From: Paenibacillus sp. VTT E-133291
Lineage (GTDB): Bacteria; Bacillota; Bacilli; Paenibacillales; Paenibacillaceae
Direction: 5' to 3'
DNA length: 45,828 nt
Assembly (NCBI RefSeq): GCF_002264395.1
Contig: NZ_NFVA01000058.1
Location: 1-45,828, forward strand
Positions 17,087 through 25,817 of this stretch are shown here, one piece after another (position 1 is the first letter of the stretch; every line of letters begins with the position of its first letter). The notes beneath the pieces are model-generated. The model made no database searches. It was not told the DNA's origin and saw nothing but the letters and a program-made list of their open reading frames with translations. Both the position numbers and the translations under genes were made by a program.

Positions 17087-18280
17087 CTAAGATAGGTTCA
17101 TATTACGTAGTGATTTGAAAAACTTTATAACAAAGTATCCAACAGACATCAACATCGCTGCGACTGCCAGTATCGAAATAACGTTAGAATTTAGAATATG
17201 CAACCCTAAAAAGTCAACGACTAGTTTGATCCAGTAATATATACCTGCGAATGTCATTCCGTAGGACAGAAGAAAATATCCAATCATAAGCCATCCCTTC
17301 TTGCTCATGACGGGCCTTCCCTGCCCCTTTATCTGAATAATCCGACTCATCTGCTTTAGCATATTCCAACGTAAGCCTTCTACTCCAAATAAAATAGCAG
17401 CAACATGATAACCATCGCTGACTCCCAGTAAGGATAAATTGCTTATTATCGCACCTAAGTTCATGATCATTAGCACAGCAAATTTCCAATCAGATGTTAA
17501 ACAAAGTAATAACCAAAATATGCTAGCTTGGATAAGGTTAAAATACACCCCTGCCATTAAAATTAGTGCCTTCTTCTTGCTAGTGGTTGCATACAGGTTT
17601 TTGTACTTAATATAGAAAACAGGACTTATCCCCATATGAATCAAAAAGTTAAATGATTTAAGCTTAATCCCAAAATAATTAGCCGTAAGTATGTGTCCTA
17701 ATTCATGGATAATTACTGATAAAAAAATCCCAATTCCTACAACAACATATTCCCACAACGCTACCTCATTCCATCGAAAGCTCTTACTTTCCCTGTAGGT
17801 TTCAACTACGATTTGAGGATCTTTTATAATCAAAAACATACCGACGATTATACTAATCCAAGATAGGATCATTATAAACACTAGTGTTCTTCTGAGAAGT
17901 AATCCATACTTCTCTTGGATAGCCGCCATTGGAGCTTCAAACAGCTTTTTTCCGGATAACTCCAATTCAACCTTACTTACCGTTTTCTTCTCCGTACCAT
18001 AGAAAAGTCCCTTTTGGTACAGAAATTCAATTCCCTTACTAATATCAATGGATTGCCCTAATTGATTTCTTAATTCCTCTTCAATCTGTTCCTTATTAGT
18101 TAAGCCATTGAGATAAGGAATTAACACTTTAAGATAACGATATTGCTGTTCGTCTAGTTTTAGATAGGTTTCCCTTTCATCGCTTAATAGAAAATACTTT
18201 TTTTTGCTGAATCCTGGATCCTCATACAAGGTTAAATCATCTACGACTCTCATATTCCCCAGTGATAATTCACTCATCAT
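17087..18280 (-). CDS. M50-family membrane zinc metalloprotease, RiPP-associated (YydH-like)
   Basis: 397 residues. An N-terminal soluble part of about 125 residues (LDEQQYRYLKVLIPYLNG ... FLYQKGLFYG) has the look of a PqqD/winged-helix-like peptide-binding region. At least six membrane segments follow. The zinc site HELGH lies in VIIHELGHILTANYFG (about 188-203), and GVSDGYH (about 275) could give the third ligand Asp. The start overlaps the radical SAM stop (ATGA). A radical SAM enzyme, an M50 protease and an ABC pair are also the components of the B. subtilis Yyd epipeptide system, which suggests it trims the modified peptide; the exact cleavage site is not evident. Confidence 0.83.
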   Translation of the reverse strand: MMSELSLGNMRVVDDLTLYEDPGFSKKKYFLLSDERETYLKLDEQQYRYLKVLIPYLNGLTNKEQIEEELRNQLGQSIDISKGIEFLYQKGLFYGTEKKTVSKVELELSGKKLFEAPMAAIQEKYGLLLRRTLVFIMILSWISIIVGMFLIIKDPQIVVETYRESKSFRWNEVALWEYVVVGIGIFLSVIIHELGHILTANYFGIKLKSFNFLIHMGISPVFYIKYKNLYATTSKKKALILMAGVYFNLIQASIFWLLLCLTSDWKFAVLMIMNLGAIISNLSLLGVSDGYHVAAILFGVEGLRWNMLKQMSRIIQIKGQGRPVMSKKGWLMIGYFLLSYGMTFAGIYYWIKLVVDFLGLHILNSNVISILAVAAMLMSVGYFVIKFFKSLRNMNLS

Positions 18281-19635
18281 AGGGCCTGTTTATTGGCATT
18301 GGCTACATTATTCCAAAATCTAGTATACATATCTGTACCTTTTTTAAGATTTGCCAATGCTTTCAAACATTCTTCTACATTTGCTATTTGAAATACACAA
18401 CGGCTATCTAATACCTCATACATGTCACCTGTAGACAAATATTGAATGCCCTTACACCAAAACGAGCAAACGCTTTGTGCAATGCAGACCTTGCAACGAT
18501 CTCCATCCATGCGGTCAATATTGGCCTGCACATTTACCTTTTCCCGATCCATTCCACCATCTCTAACATTTCCCAATAAAAACTGATCATCATTACAGAA
18601 CATATGGCATGGATATATACCCCCATCGGTATCTACAAATACTGAATGCCCTGCTGAACAACTATCGACATATTTGCCCTTGGCCAATTGAATCAGAGCC
18701 GCGATCATTCCCTTTGCCCGAATAACAGGAGTCTCTTCAAATAATTTATTTATATAGTATCGTGTTATTTCTCGTACCATCTGATCCAATACCTCAAGAT
18801 GTGCTTTGTCTTTGATTTGAAGATCAGCATGATCAGTTTCGACAACAACTATGGCCAAATTCTCAGTTTCAAACTTTTCCATAATCTCAAGCCACTCGGC
18901 AGCTAAACCAGGTTTATATTGTTTTATATGATTCTGATTAATGGTCATTTGAATACTAAAACTAACTCCATGTGATTTTGTCTTTTCAATAGCTTTAATT
19001 ACCGTATCATAGATACTGGCTCCTTCTTTTTGAACAATTCTAGCTATATCATTAATTTCTTTAGGACCGTCCAAGCTCATTACAATTTTAATATTATGCT
19101 GTTTAATAAATTCTAATTTTTTATTTGTTAATAGAGAGCCATTAGTGCTGATTCCTATATAAGGAACTTCTCTGCCTCTACTAATGAAATATTGTTCAAA
19201 TTCGGGCACGAAACTCTCAATTTCCCTGAAGTACAAGAGTGGTTCACCACCAAAAAAACTAATACTCTTAATCCCCTCAGGATACATTTCGTCAATGGCT
19301 TTTACAGAATCGAGATATAAATCACTACTTATGTATTTAGACTTCACTTCTGAATCCCCATATTCTCCTTCCCCCGCAAAACAATATACACAACTCAAAT
19401 TACAGGTTCTTGAAGACATAAATGTAATTCCGATACTTCCCTTTCCATATTCTCTATGTTTGGGTGATATGCTTACCTCTTTTAGCTTTTCGAAAGTTTG
19501 ATAAATGACTTCATCGCTCATTTTTTCCATATCCGCATGCTTTGGAACCCTTGCAATTTTAGAAGAAGGTGCATGATAAAGTAAATTGTAATCCTCACCC
19601 TCTACTTCAACAGGAAAAAAGTGTTTGACTGTCAT
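18277..19635 (-). CDS. radical SAM/SPASM peptide maturase
   Basis: 452 residues. The SAM-cluster motif is CNLSCVYC (about 93-100), followed by FFGGEPLL and the ISTNGSLLT and VMSLDGP strands of the radical SAM barrel. The C-terminal SPASM region has many cysteines: CSAGHSVFVDTDGGIYPC, HMFC, and CKVCIAQSVCSFWC with a further Cys near DSRC, enough for two auxiliary clusters. The first 90 residues may recognise the leader. It is the first gene of the operon, with ATG after AGGAGGATATTC. Crosslinks it could install include an aromatic-to-side-chain carbon bond at W/F-G-S/T or a thioether to one of the paired Cys of the precursors; the sequence does not decide. Confidence 0.92.
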   Translation of the reverse strand: MTVKHFFPVEVEGEDYNLLYHAPSSKIARVPKHADMEKMSDEVIYQTFEKLKEVSISPKHREYGKGSIGITFMSSRTCNLSCVYCFAGEGEYGDSEVKSKYISSDLYLDSVKAIDEMYPEGIKSISFFGGEPLLYFREIESFVPEFEQYFISRGREVPYIGISTNGSLLTNKKLEFIKQHNIKIVMSLDGPKEINDIARIVQKEGASIYDTVIKAIEKTKSHGVSFSIQMTINQNHIKQYKPGLAAEWLEIMEKFETENLAIVVVETDHADLQIKDKAHLEVLDQMVREITRYYINKLFEETPVIRAKGMIAALIQLAKGKYVDSCSAGHSVFVDTDGGIYPCHMFCNDDQFLLGNVRDGGMDREKVNVQANIDRMDGDRCKVCIAQSVCSFWCKGIQYLSTGDMYEVLDSRCVFQIANVEECLKALANLKKGTDMYTRFWNNVANANKQAL

Positions 19636-19659
19636 GAATATCCTCCTATTAGCACAATT

Positions 19660-19760
19660 ATTGAACTAATCATTTATGTATTATTTTTTACAATATATTT
19701 CATTTATTACATTAATGTATTGGATGCATTAAATAATATGACATTAATCATGAAAATACA
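19660..19760 (-). promoter_or_regulatory. AT-rich upstream region of the hybrid operon with TTAATG repeats
   Basis: On the minus strand TTAATG occurs three times with starts 15 and 17 bases apart, the last inside a perfect 12-bp palindrome, TACATTAATGTA (19708-19719). No convincing TTGACA/TATAAT pair could be picked. This is the only intergenic gap upstream of the first gene, so the operon promoter must lie here or just above; a regulator site is inferred from the repeats alone. Confidence 0.4.
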
Positions 19761-19857
19761 TTTTATGAGATTACTATGCATATTTTCCCTAATCAAAAAG
19801 GTAGGGGCACTTGTGTTCGGAAGAGGATAGGTACATCGAGTGAGGAGGTTAAATAGC

Positions 19858-19879
19858 AAAAAGAGGAGCGATGCTCCCC
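19858..19879 (-). terminator. intrinsic terminator of the YdjC/symporter operon
   Basis: On the minus strand the stem GGAGC/GCTCC (extended imperfectly to GGGGAGC/GCTCCTC) with an ATC loop is followed by TTTTTGC. It separates the YdjC transcription unit from the biosynthetic operon. Confidence 0.7.
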
Positions 19880-19937
19880 TGATCAATACTTTGACACTTA
19901 GAATGGTGTGGCTGGAGTATTGGGTTATGAAGTAAGG

Positions 19938-20849
19938 TTACCTGATCAAGCGCTTCAAAAGTATCCCCGCAGATCTTACCCGTGGGCGCTTTAGATGCTC
20001 CTGTACGTAGCGATAGTCTGTCAATTCAACACTAGCATCACGAATCGCATAGGTAAAATCATCATCAAAGGGTAGACGGTATTCCCAGACTCGCTTCTCC
20101 CAATGTGGTATATTTGCAAGCATCCATGGATCGTCGATTCCGGGATGAATATAGGTTTCACTAACACCATCAGGTAGCGAATATAGCTTATCAATAATAG
20201 ATTGTTTGAAACGATCGTACGTCTCACCCTCCTCTACACCAAAGGGATGCGACAACAAGTAATCAGGAATCGGAACTCCAAGTGTATCGGCCAGCCCGGA
20301 TCCAAGTGCAACAGGACGTTCAATATTTTTCAGCGATCCTAACAGGGGATCCTCAGGATGGATGCATCGAAAGAACCGTGATGGCAATCCCCAGCGCGAA
20401 ATTCTCCACAACGTCTGCGGAAGCAAGCTGCGTCCCGTTTCCATGCCATATAAACTTCCCATATGGTTGTCTACATGACTAATCACGATTCCGGATTGTT
20501 TCACTCTCTCATACTGCGCAACAATCTCCTTTAGCACAGCTTTTGTCTGCGCCCCCTGTTCAAACTCTTTTACCGTCTTATATTGATGCCCGCCATCGTC
20601 ATGTAGTGAAGAGTCCCCCGTCAGGCTGCTCCAGCGTAAAGCCTCAAACTCACTAGTCATCGTCAAATGAAGGCCCACATTTCGTTGTTGCCTACGGCTA
20701 CACCATCTAGCTGCCTCCTCGAATCCAGGGGCCACCGCCATTATCGTCGCTGAAGATACTTTTCCTTCTTCTAACAGATGCATAATCGCCTGATTCATGG
20801 CAGGGCTTTGCCCAAAATCATCACAATTGATGATTAATCTTTTGCTCAT
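19938..20849 (-). CDS. YdjC/ChbG-family carbohydrate deacetylase
   Basis: Predicted metal-dependent deacetylase acting on acetylated sugars or oligosaccharides. From the ATG at 20849 (MSKRLII) it has 303 residues; an ATG four codons earlier is possible. Family motifs are INCDDFGQSP (the Asp pair), VGLHLT, SHVDNHMG (metal-binding HxDxxH) and YIHPGID. The start lies inside the last 29 bases of the symporter gene, so the two are co-translated. A sugar importer plus deacetylase suggests uptake and deacetylation of an N-acetylated sugar, which is inference. Confidence 0.88.
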   Translation of the reverse strand: MSKRLIINCDDFGQSPAMNQAIMHLLEEGKVSSATIMAVAPGFEEAARWCSRRQQRNVGLHLTMTSEFEALRWSSLTGDSSLHDDGGHQYKTVKEFEQGAQTKAVLKEIVAQYERVKQSGIVISHVDNHMGSLYGMETGRSLLPQTLWRISRWGLPSRFFRCIHPEDPLLGSLKNIERPVALGSGLADTLGVPIPDYLLSHPFGVEEGETYDRFKQSIIDKLYSLPDGVSETYIHPGIDDPWMLANIPHWEKRVWEYRLPFDDDFTYAIRDASVELTDYRYVQEHLKRPRVRSAGILLKRLIR

Positions 20850-22143
20850 AGTCAGCATCACCTCTCAATTGCCCCGTAAATGTGAATTTAATCGTAAAAG
20901 ATATGACAACAGATATGGCTAGCAGACATAACGGCACCACGCTTATTAAATACCGGAACGTTGCTTCTGGATCAGACCCTGGATCATCACCACCCTTATA
21001 ACCAAAGATCATCCCTACAATAAAAAAAGCCAATGCTGATATTAATCCGCTCGAGCGAGTGATAAATCCGCTTACCGCGGTATAGATGCCTTCTCTTCTC
21101 AGACCTGTCTTCTCCGCATCCTCATCAATAATTTTGCCACCTACGATTGCCGGGGTTACTAGAAATCCTGCTAGTCCGAAACCGACAACAATACCAGCGG
21201 CTACACCACTTACAAGATCATAACCGAACCATAGCGGAATGACAGATAAAGCATATAGGATAAGCGATAGCCGCCATGCCTTGACCCCATCCATCTTACG
21301 AATAATCCAATACCACACAAACACTAATGGAATAACCGAGACAAAGACAGCTGCGAGCATAATAGACACCTGTGTTTCTGAAATATGTAGAACATATTTT
21401 GCATAAAAGGGAATCATCGAGCTTACAAGTCCATTCACCGTTTGGGCAAAAGAGTTCGAAATATTAAACACCCAGAACTTCTTATTCCGAATCGTCTCCC
21501 GAAACGCCGGAATGAGCTTCAATGGTTCGGTCTTAGTAGTCTCTTTCTTCTCTTGAACGTTCATCATGCATAAGAACATAAACACGCCGAAGACACAGGC
21601 ATACACAATAGCCATATTAGAGAAGTTAATCGCTGCGAAAAGGATTGGCGTTAGAGCCGTACCGATTAACAGAGCGACCACTTGATACCCTTGCTGAATC
21701 GCCGAGGCTTTTGCCCGAATACGATCTCCACGGAAGAGCTCCGGAAGCAGCGCGCCATAGTTCACCCACAAGACCGTAGCCACAGCCTCATAGAAAATAA
21801 GCGTCACTAGAAACCAAGTGAAGAGTCCATTCTCAGATAAACCGCCGGGGGGAGAGAACACCAGCACAAACGCCAGCATAAACAAAGGGATCGATCCGAA
21901 CACCCAGGGTCTACGCCGACCATAGCGGGTATTTGTCCGGTCTGACCAATATCCAAACAACGGATTATTCACCGCATCCCAGATCAGAAAGATTGTTCTG
22001 GCCAGTGTAGCAAGTCCAATGCCCAAGCCCAATTTCTCCACATAAAAATAACTGTAAAAAGAACTAAAAGCCTGACTGGGAACCATCATCGCAAACATTC
22101 CAAAAGCAAAGGTGTACGGCGAGTTCATCCATTTATGCTTCAC
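20821..22143 (-). CDS. GPH-family (MelB-like) sugar/cation symporter
   Basis: 440 residues with about twelve membrane segments. The N-terminal YVEKLGLGIGLATLARTIFLIWDAVNNPLFGYWSDRT holds the conserved GPH cation-site Asp and the loop 2-3 motif GYWSDRTNTRYGRRRPW. Substrates of the family are glycosides, pentosides and hexuronides. The proposed start is GTG at 22143 with GGAGG upstream. It overlaps the YdjC deacetylase gene, which probably acts on the imported sugar. Confidence 0.9.
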   Translation of the reverse strand: MKHKWMNSPYTFAFGMFAMMVPSQAFSSFYSYFYVEKLGLGIGLATLARTIFLIWDAVNNPLFGYWSDRTNTRYGRRRPWVFGSIPLFMLAFVLVFSPPGGLSENGLFTWFLVTLIFYEAVATVLWVNYGALLPELFRGDRIRAKASAIQQGYQVVALLIGTALTPILFAAINFSNMAIVYACVFGVFMFLCMMNVQEKKETTKTEPLKLIPAFRETIRNKKFWVFNISNSFAQTVNGLVSSMIPFYAKYVLHISETQVSIMLAAVFVSVIPLVFVWYWIIRKMDGVKAWRLSLILYALSVIPLWFGYDLVSGVAAGIVVGFGLAGFLVTPAIVGGKIIDEDAEKTGLRREGIYTAVSGFITRSSGLISALAFFIVGMIFGYKGGDDPGSDPEATFRYLISVVPLCLLAISVVISFTIKFTFTGQLRGDADYEQKINHQL

Positions 22144-22285
22144 TCACATACCTCCATATAGTAAATCATCTAGTTGTAATATATTACCACATATACTGGA
22201 AGTTTAGTGACAAATTTGCTCCAATCTAATGCGTCTCCTCATCATAAATGGAGGGATAACCGCGCATGTTTACACAGATCAAAAA

Positions 22286-22319
22286 AAAGTGCTCAGTAGT
22301 ATAAACTACCAAGCACTTT
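22286..22319 (-). terminator. intrinsic terminator of the ABC/DUF1854 operon
   Basis: On the minus strand AAAGTGCT and AGCACTTT pair, with inner GTAGT/ACTAC, followed by eight T. It lies immediately after the DUF1854 stop codon. Confidence 0.85.
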
Positions 22320-22329
22320 GCTTCTGCCA

Positions 22330-22869
22330 CTATAAAACGTCTTTCAGCTTATTCCGACTCTGAATATCCAAAGTGGAATAATCACGAATTTCGCATCTTT
22401 TTCCATTGACGTCAGTCAGAATGATGCGGTTAAGACTCGGGTATTGCATATGCTCATGCAGGTTACGCATAACGATACGAGTCTGCCCCAGATTCGTTTG
22501 CAGCTCCCAAATCCACATATCTGCCTTCTGTTTGATGGAATCAATTCGGGTCACAACGGGAAGGAAGTAGCGCAGCTGCAATTCTTTGTCCACTTCCCCC
22601 CGACTTTCCTCATCCAGCTGATCAATGTCACGAATAACACCAATCTCCTCACTCTTAGAATTCCTCACAGAAATATACTGGGTGTTGTATTGAAAAGGAA
22701 ATATACGAAAAAGGATTAGCTCTTCATAAACCTTACCTTCTACTACCCCTTGAAATACCCCACCTTGACTACGGTTAAAGGAAATCAGACCCGGTTCAAA
22801 AATGTTAATTTCATAGGGATCTTTATCTTGAGCTTTCAATTCATCACTGACACTGATTGGATCACTCAT
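22330..22869 (-). CDS. DUF1854 protein, partner of the adjacent ABC exporter
   Basis: 179 residues, soluble. It fits DUF1854 in its central pattern: SEEIGVIRDIDQLDEESR, then VDKELQLRYFLPVVTRI, then QTNLGQTRIVMRNL and RIILTDVNGKRCEIRD. The gene begins within the last eight bases of the ABC transporter gene (ATGAGTGA overlap). DUF1854 proteins commonly sit beside ABC exporters. In some proteobacteria the family is linked with cyanophycin metabolism, but here only the transporter context supports a role. Confidence 0.85.
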   Translation of the reverse strand: MSDPISVSDELKAQDKDPYEINIFEPGLISFNRSQGGVFQGVVEGKVYEELILFRIFPFQYNTQYISVRNSKSEEIGVIRDIDQLDEESRGEVDKELQLRYFLPVVTRIDSIKQKADMWIWELQTNLGQTRIVMRNLHEHMQYPSLNRIILTDVNGKRCEIRDYSTLDIQSRNKLKDVL

Positions 22870-25057
22870 GCACTTCTACCCCCTTGATCTGGGACATTTC
22901 TTTCTGTGCCTCGACCAGTTTGAAGTAAGCCCCTTCTACTGCTAGCAATTCTTCATGCGTACCCACCTCAATAATCTTACCGCGTTCCAGCACGACGAGC
23001 CGATTGGCATTTCTTAAAGTGGACAATCGATGAGCAATGGCGAATGTCGTTCTACCTTTGACCAGACGCGAGATGGCTTCTTGGATTTGCCGCTCAGTCA
23101 CTGTATCCACAGAAGCCGTTGCTTCGTCCAGAATTAGAATCCGCGGATCGTGAATTATTGCTCGGGCAATAGACACTCGCTGCTTCTCCCCTCCGGATAA
23201 CTTATGCCCACGTTCTCCTACCCTTGTGTCATAGCCATCAGGTAGCTGAACGATGAAGTCATGTGCATTGGCAATTTTAGCAGCACGCATAATTTCTAGC
23301 TCTGTAGCATCCGGTTTAGAATAAGCGATATTCTCAGCAATCGTGCCGTCGAACAGGAATGTCTCCTGCAGCACTACACCGATCTGACTCCGAAGGTCAG
23401 ACTGGCTAATATTTCGGATATCCACTCCGTCGATGGTGATGGTGCCCTCATCTGTGTCATAGAACCGGCAAATCATATTGATGAAGGTCGACTTCCCAGC
23501 ACCTGAATGTCCGACCAGACCAATCATCTCTCCTGCGCCTACTTTTAAATCCACGTTCTTGAGCACAGGGTGATGCTTTTCGTATCCATAAGTGACCTGT
23601 TTAAACTCTACCTCACCATTAACACGACCAATATCAGCTGGGTTCGTCGTATCAGGCACATCCGATGGTGTATCCATAATTTCAAAGACCCGATCTGCTG
23701 CTGAAATCGCATGGCTGGCCCAATTGATCATTTGACTTACCCACTGCAAAGGTCCGAGGAGCATCCCCAGGTAAGTAACCAAAGCGATTAGCGTACCAAT
23801 AGATAATTGTCCGTCAAGCACCGTTCTGCCGCCATAATACCAAATTAAAAGCGTACCAACGCCAGCAACTAACGCAAAAGCGGGAAACATTCCCTGCCAC
23901 AAGCCTTCAATCCGGATATTGTGCCGCACCAATTCCTTATTAGCGACAGTATAACGTGACATTTCCGTAGTTTCCTGACCAAATGCTTTAACCACACGAA
24001 TTCCCTGCAAAGAATCGCCCACCAAAGCGTTTAGTCTAAAAATAGATCTCCACTGCTGGTACCACCGTCTGCCAATCATCGGCCATAACACAGTCGATAG
24101 AACGACCATAAGCGGCATAGGCAGCATGGCTAGCAGCGTTAGCTTCCAATCCATACTAAACATAATCGCGAAGATTGCGATCACCCTTAATGATTCACCC
24201 GAGACCCATATTACGCCATCTGTCATGAATTGCCGCATCGCCTCAGAGTCATTATTTACCCGTCCAATGAATTGCGAAGACTGTCTTCGATCGAAGAAAG
24301 ATAGCGACAATTTCATCAAGGAATGATATACATCATGACGCAGATCACCCATAATTTTCGAGCCAATCCATACCCCGATAAGTCCACGTACAGTCTGCAT
24401 TAGAGTAACCATCAGAGAGGTGGCAGCAAGCCCAATTACAATCCATAGTAACGTTGAACCCATGTCCTTTTTTGTTAGCACGTTATCTACAATCATTTTC
24501 GTCAAAAAAGGTGGAACAAGCTCTATCAATGTAGTGAAAATCAGCATAATTGCTGCTGCGATCATTTGGATTTTATACGGCTTCGCGTAACCTAACATTC
24601 GAAATAGAACCTTGCCGTTACTTTTACACACCGGACAGGTCTGAGAATCGTCTGGTAGCGGATTGCGGCATTTCGGACAATGTCTTGGAAATTCTTTTTC
24701 AGAAGCCGTTGGCCGCTCCTCCCCTTTAGCTACAGCAGCAATTAATTTAGACGCATATCCAAATATAGAGGTAAGCGATGCGGTATAACGTATAAGGATA
24801 ATTGGACCCTCTTTAGTATCGACAAGTAACGAACCGCCACCAATCCCACCTACTACTCGAGCATCGGCTATACTCGAAACAAAAAACTTCGAAACCATTT
24901 CCCCGTCCGTTCCCCAAACGGACACTTCCTTCTCTGTCAATACAAGCCATTGCTCACCGAATTGTCCATCATTCATTAAATCAGTTCCAAAGTGGAATAA
25001 CGGCTGTTCCGTAAGCTGCATTTCTATAGACTTGGGAAGTTTATCAACATATGGCAT
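22862..25057 (-). CDS. MsbA-type ABC exporter with N-terminal regulatory part and zinc ribbon
   Basis: A 731-residue half-transporter. Residues 1-115 form a soluble beta-rich region not found in plain MsbA homologues. A four-Cys zinc ribbon, CPKCRNPLPDDSQTCPVC (about 127-144), follows. The six-helix exporter domain spans about 155-450 and the ATPase domain about 485-720, with Walker A GHSGAGKST, signature LSGGEKQRVSIARAI, Walker B ILILDEATASVD and the switch His in AIAHRLS. It starts at ATG after GGGGAGAAAAAGA. The exported substrate is unknown; it acts as a homodimer by family rule, perhaps regulated by the DUF1854 protein. Confidence 0.9.
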   Translation of the reverse strand: MPYVDKLPKSIEMQLTEQPLFHFGTDLMNDGQFGEQWLVLTEKEVSVWGTDGEMVSKFFVSSIADARVVGGIGGGSLLVDTKEGPIILIRYTASLTSIFGYASKLIAAVAKGEERPTASEKEFPRHCPKCRNPLPDDSQTCPVCKSNGKVLFRMLGYAKPYKIQMIAAAIMLIFTTLIELVPPFLTKMIVDNVLTKKDMGSTLLWIVIGLAATSLMVTLMQTVRGLIGVWIGSKIMGDLRHDVYHSLMKLSLSFFDRRQSSQFIGRVNNDSEAMRQFMTDGVIWVSGESLRVIAIFAIMFSMDWKLTLLAMLPMPLMVVLSTVLWPMIGRRWYQQWRSIFRLNALVGDSLQGIRVVKAFGQETTEMSRYTVANKELVRHNIRIEGLWQGMFPAFALVAGVGTLLIWYYGGRTVLDGQLSIGTLIALVTYLGMLLGPLQWVSQMINWASHAISAADRVFEIMDTPSDVPDTTNPADIGRVNGEVEFKQVTYGYEKHHPVLKNVDLKVGAGEMIGLVGHSGAGKSTFINMICRFYDTDEGTITIDGVDIRNISQSDLRSQIGVVLQETFLFDGTIAENIAYSKPDATELEIMRAAKIANAHDFIVQLPDGYDTRVGERGHKLSGGEKQRVSIARAIIHDPRILILDEATASVDTVTERQIQEAISRLVKGRTTFAIAHRLSTLRNANRLVVLERGKIIEVGTHEELLAVEGAYFKLVEAQKEMSQIKGVEVHE

Positions 25058-25164
25058 TCTTTTTCTCCCCTTTCTTTACCCACCTATTTACTCACATATA
25101 TTTACAGCGGTAAAGATGAAAGAATGACTATAACTGTTTTGTATAGTCACTTGGACAACCCAAA

Positions 25165-25188
25165 AAAGACACCCTTAAGGGTGTCTTT
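25165..25188. terminator. bidirectional hairpin upstream of the ABC exporter
   Basis: A perfect 24-base palindrome, AAAGACACCCTT/AAGGGTGTCTTT, is followed by TT CATTATTTT on the plus strand and preceded by AAA. It can end the minus-strand small gene at 25327-25515. Confidence 0.7.
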
Positions 25189-25326
25189 TTCATTATTTTG
25201 TATGATACTGGCCATGTCTTAAAAACAAATCCAGATCGATTCATTTTTATGTATAACGGGTCAACAAATGCTCCTGCGCTAATTTCATATCTTAACCAAA
25301 TCGATCGGATTCCAGAAATTCTATCG

Positions 25327-25515
25327 TTATTTTCGACGGCGAATATTCATGCGATTATACATCACTAAACCGGCGACGACCATGCCCAGTGTACCTATAC
25401 TACTCGCTACTTCAGTCTGCATACCAAACAAAATACATACGTTAGTCACCAGGCTTCTCGTAAGCAACGCGACAATAATTAGCATGATCGGACGCCAAAA
25501 GTTATATCTTCTCAT
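25327..25515 (-). CDS. small two-helix membrane protein, unknown
   Basis: 62 residues with two hydrophobic helices (about 9-29 and 36-53), a basic N-terminus MRRYNFWRP and a basic tail NRMNIRRRK. The start is ATG at 25515 with a TTAGGAG site 10 bases upstream. An antisense frame of similar size exists, but it has no ribosome binding site and lacks this helix-loop-helix pattern. Function not recognised. Confidence 0.55.
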   Translation of the reverse strand: MRRYNFWRPIMLIIVALLTRSLVTNVCILFGMQTEVASSIGTLGMVVAGLVMYNRMNIRRRK

Positions 25516-25734
25516 TTCAGTAACACTCCTAACCCAATTTTCTTAAGCGCTTAACCTAAATTATCTATGTGTATTATAGCATAAGTAAGTAACCGCATAC
25601 ATTTTACGTAATGCTAATAGCCGAAAAGGACATTATCTTCAAAGTGTCTCCGAAGGAGATTGCCGAAGAGCGTATGTAAATTCATACATTTCGATCTAGT
25701 TAGAGCATAAATCAGTAACCAACATTCGTTTTCG

Positions 25735-25801
25735 TTCGACTTTTGGTGTAGACTTATCAGTTTTTACGGATTATAATAACAAACATACACCAAAAGACGA
25801 A
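25735..25801 (+). promoter_or_regulatory. guaD promoter flanked by a 16-bp inverted repeat
   Basis: A perfect -10 TATAAT (25772-25777) lies 17 bases after TAGACT (25749-25754). The promoter is bracketed by TTCGACTTTTGGTGTA (25735-25750) and TACACCAAAAGACGAA (25786-25801), inverted copies with a single mismatch. The right copy contains CGAACATT, close to the PurR box core CGAACWWT. The layout implies two operator half-sites around the promoter; PurR as the protein is a guess. Confidence 0.6.
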
Positions 25802-25817
25802 CATTAAGGCGGATAAT

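Noticed and set aside
17214..17489. Second frame on the minus strand inside the M50 gene
   Set aside because: It is a shadow frame of the real protein, with no start site context and low-complexity composition unlike any family.
5842..19635. Lanthipeptide, lasso peptide or thiopeptide cluster
   Set aside because: No LanB/LanM/LanC, asparagine-synthetase-like or YcaO genes are present; the only peptide-modifying enzyme seen is radical SAM/SPASM.
19621..19830. 69-residue plus-strand frame across the operon upstream region
   Set aside because: It runs antisense to the start of the radical SAM gene, is made of AT-rich noncoding sequence and has no ribosome binding site.
25558..25817. Purine riboswitch upstream of guanine deaminase
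   Set aside because: No three-way-junction pattern with the conserved loop sequences was found; instead there is a promoter within an inverted repeat.
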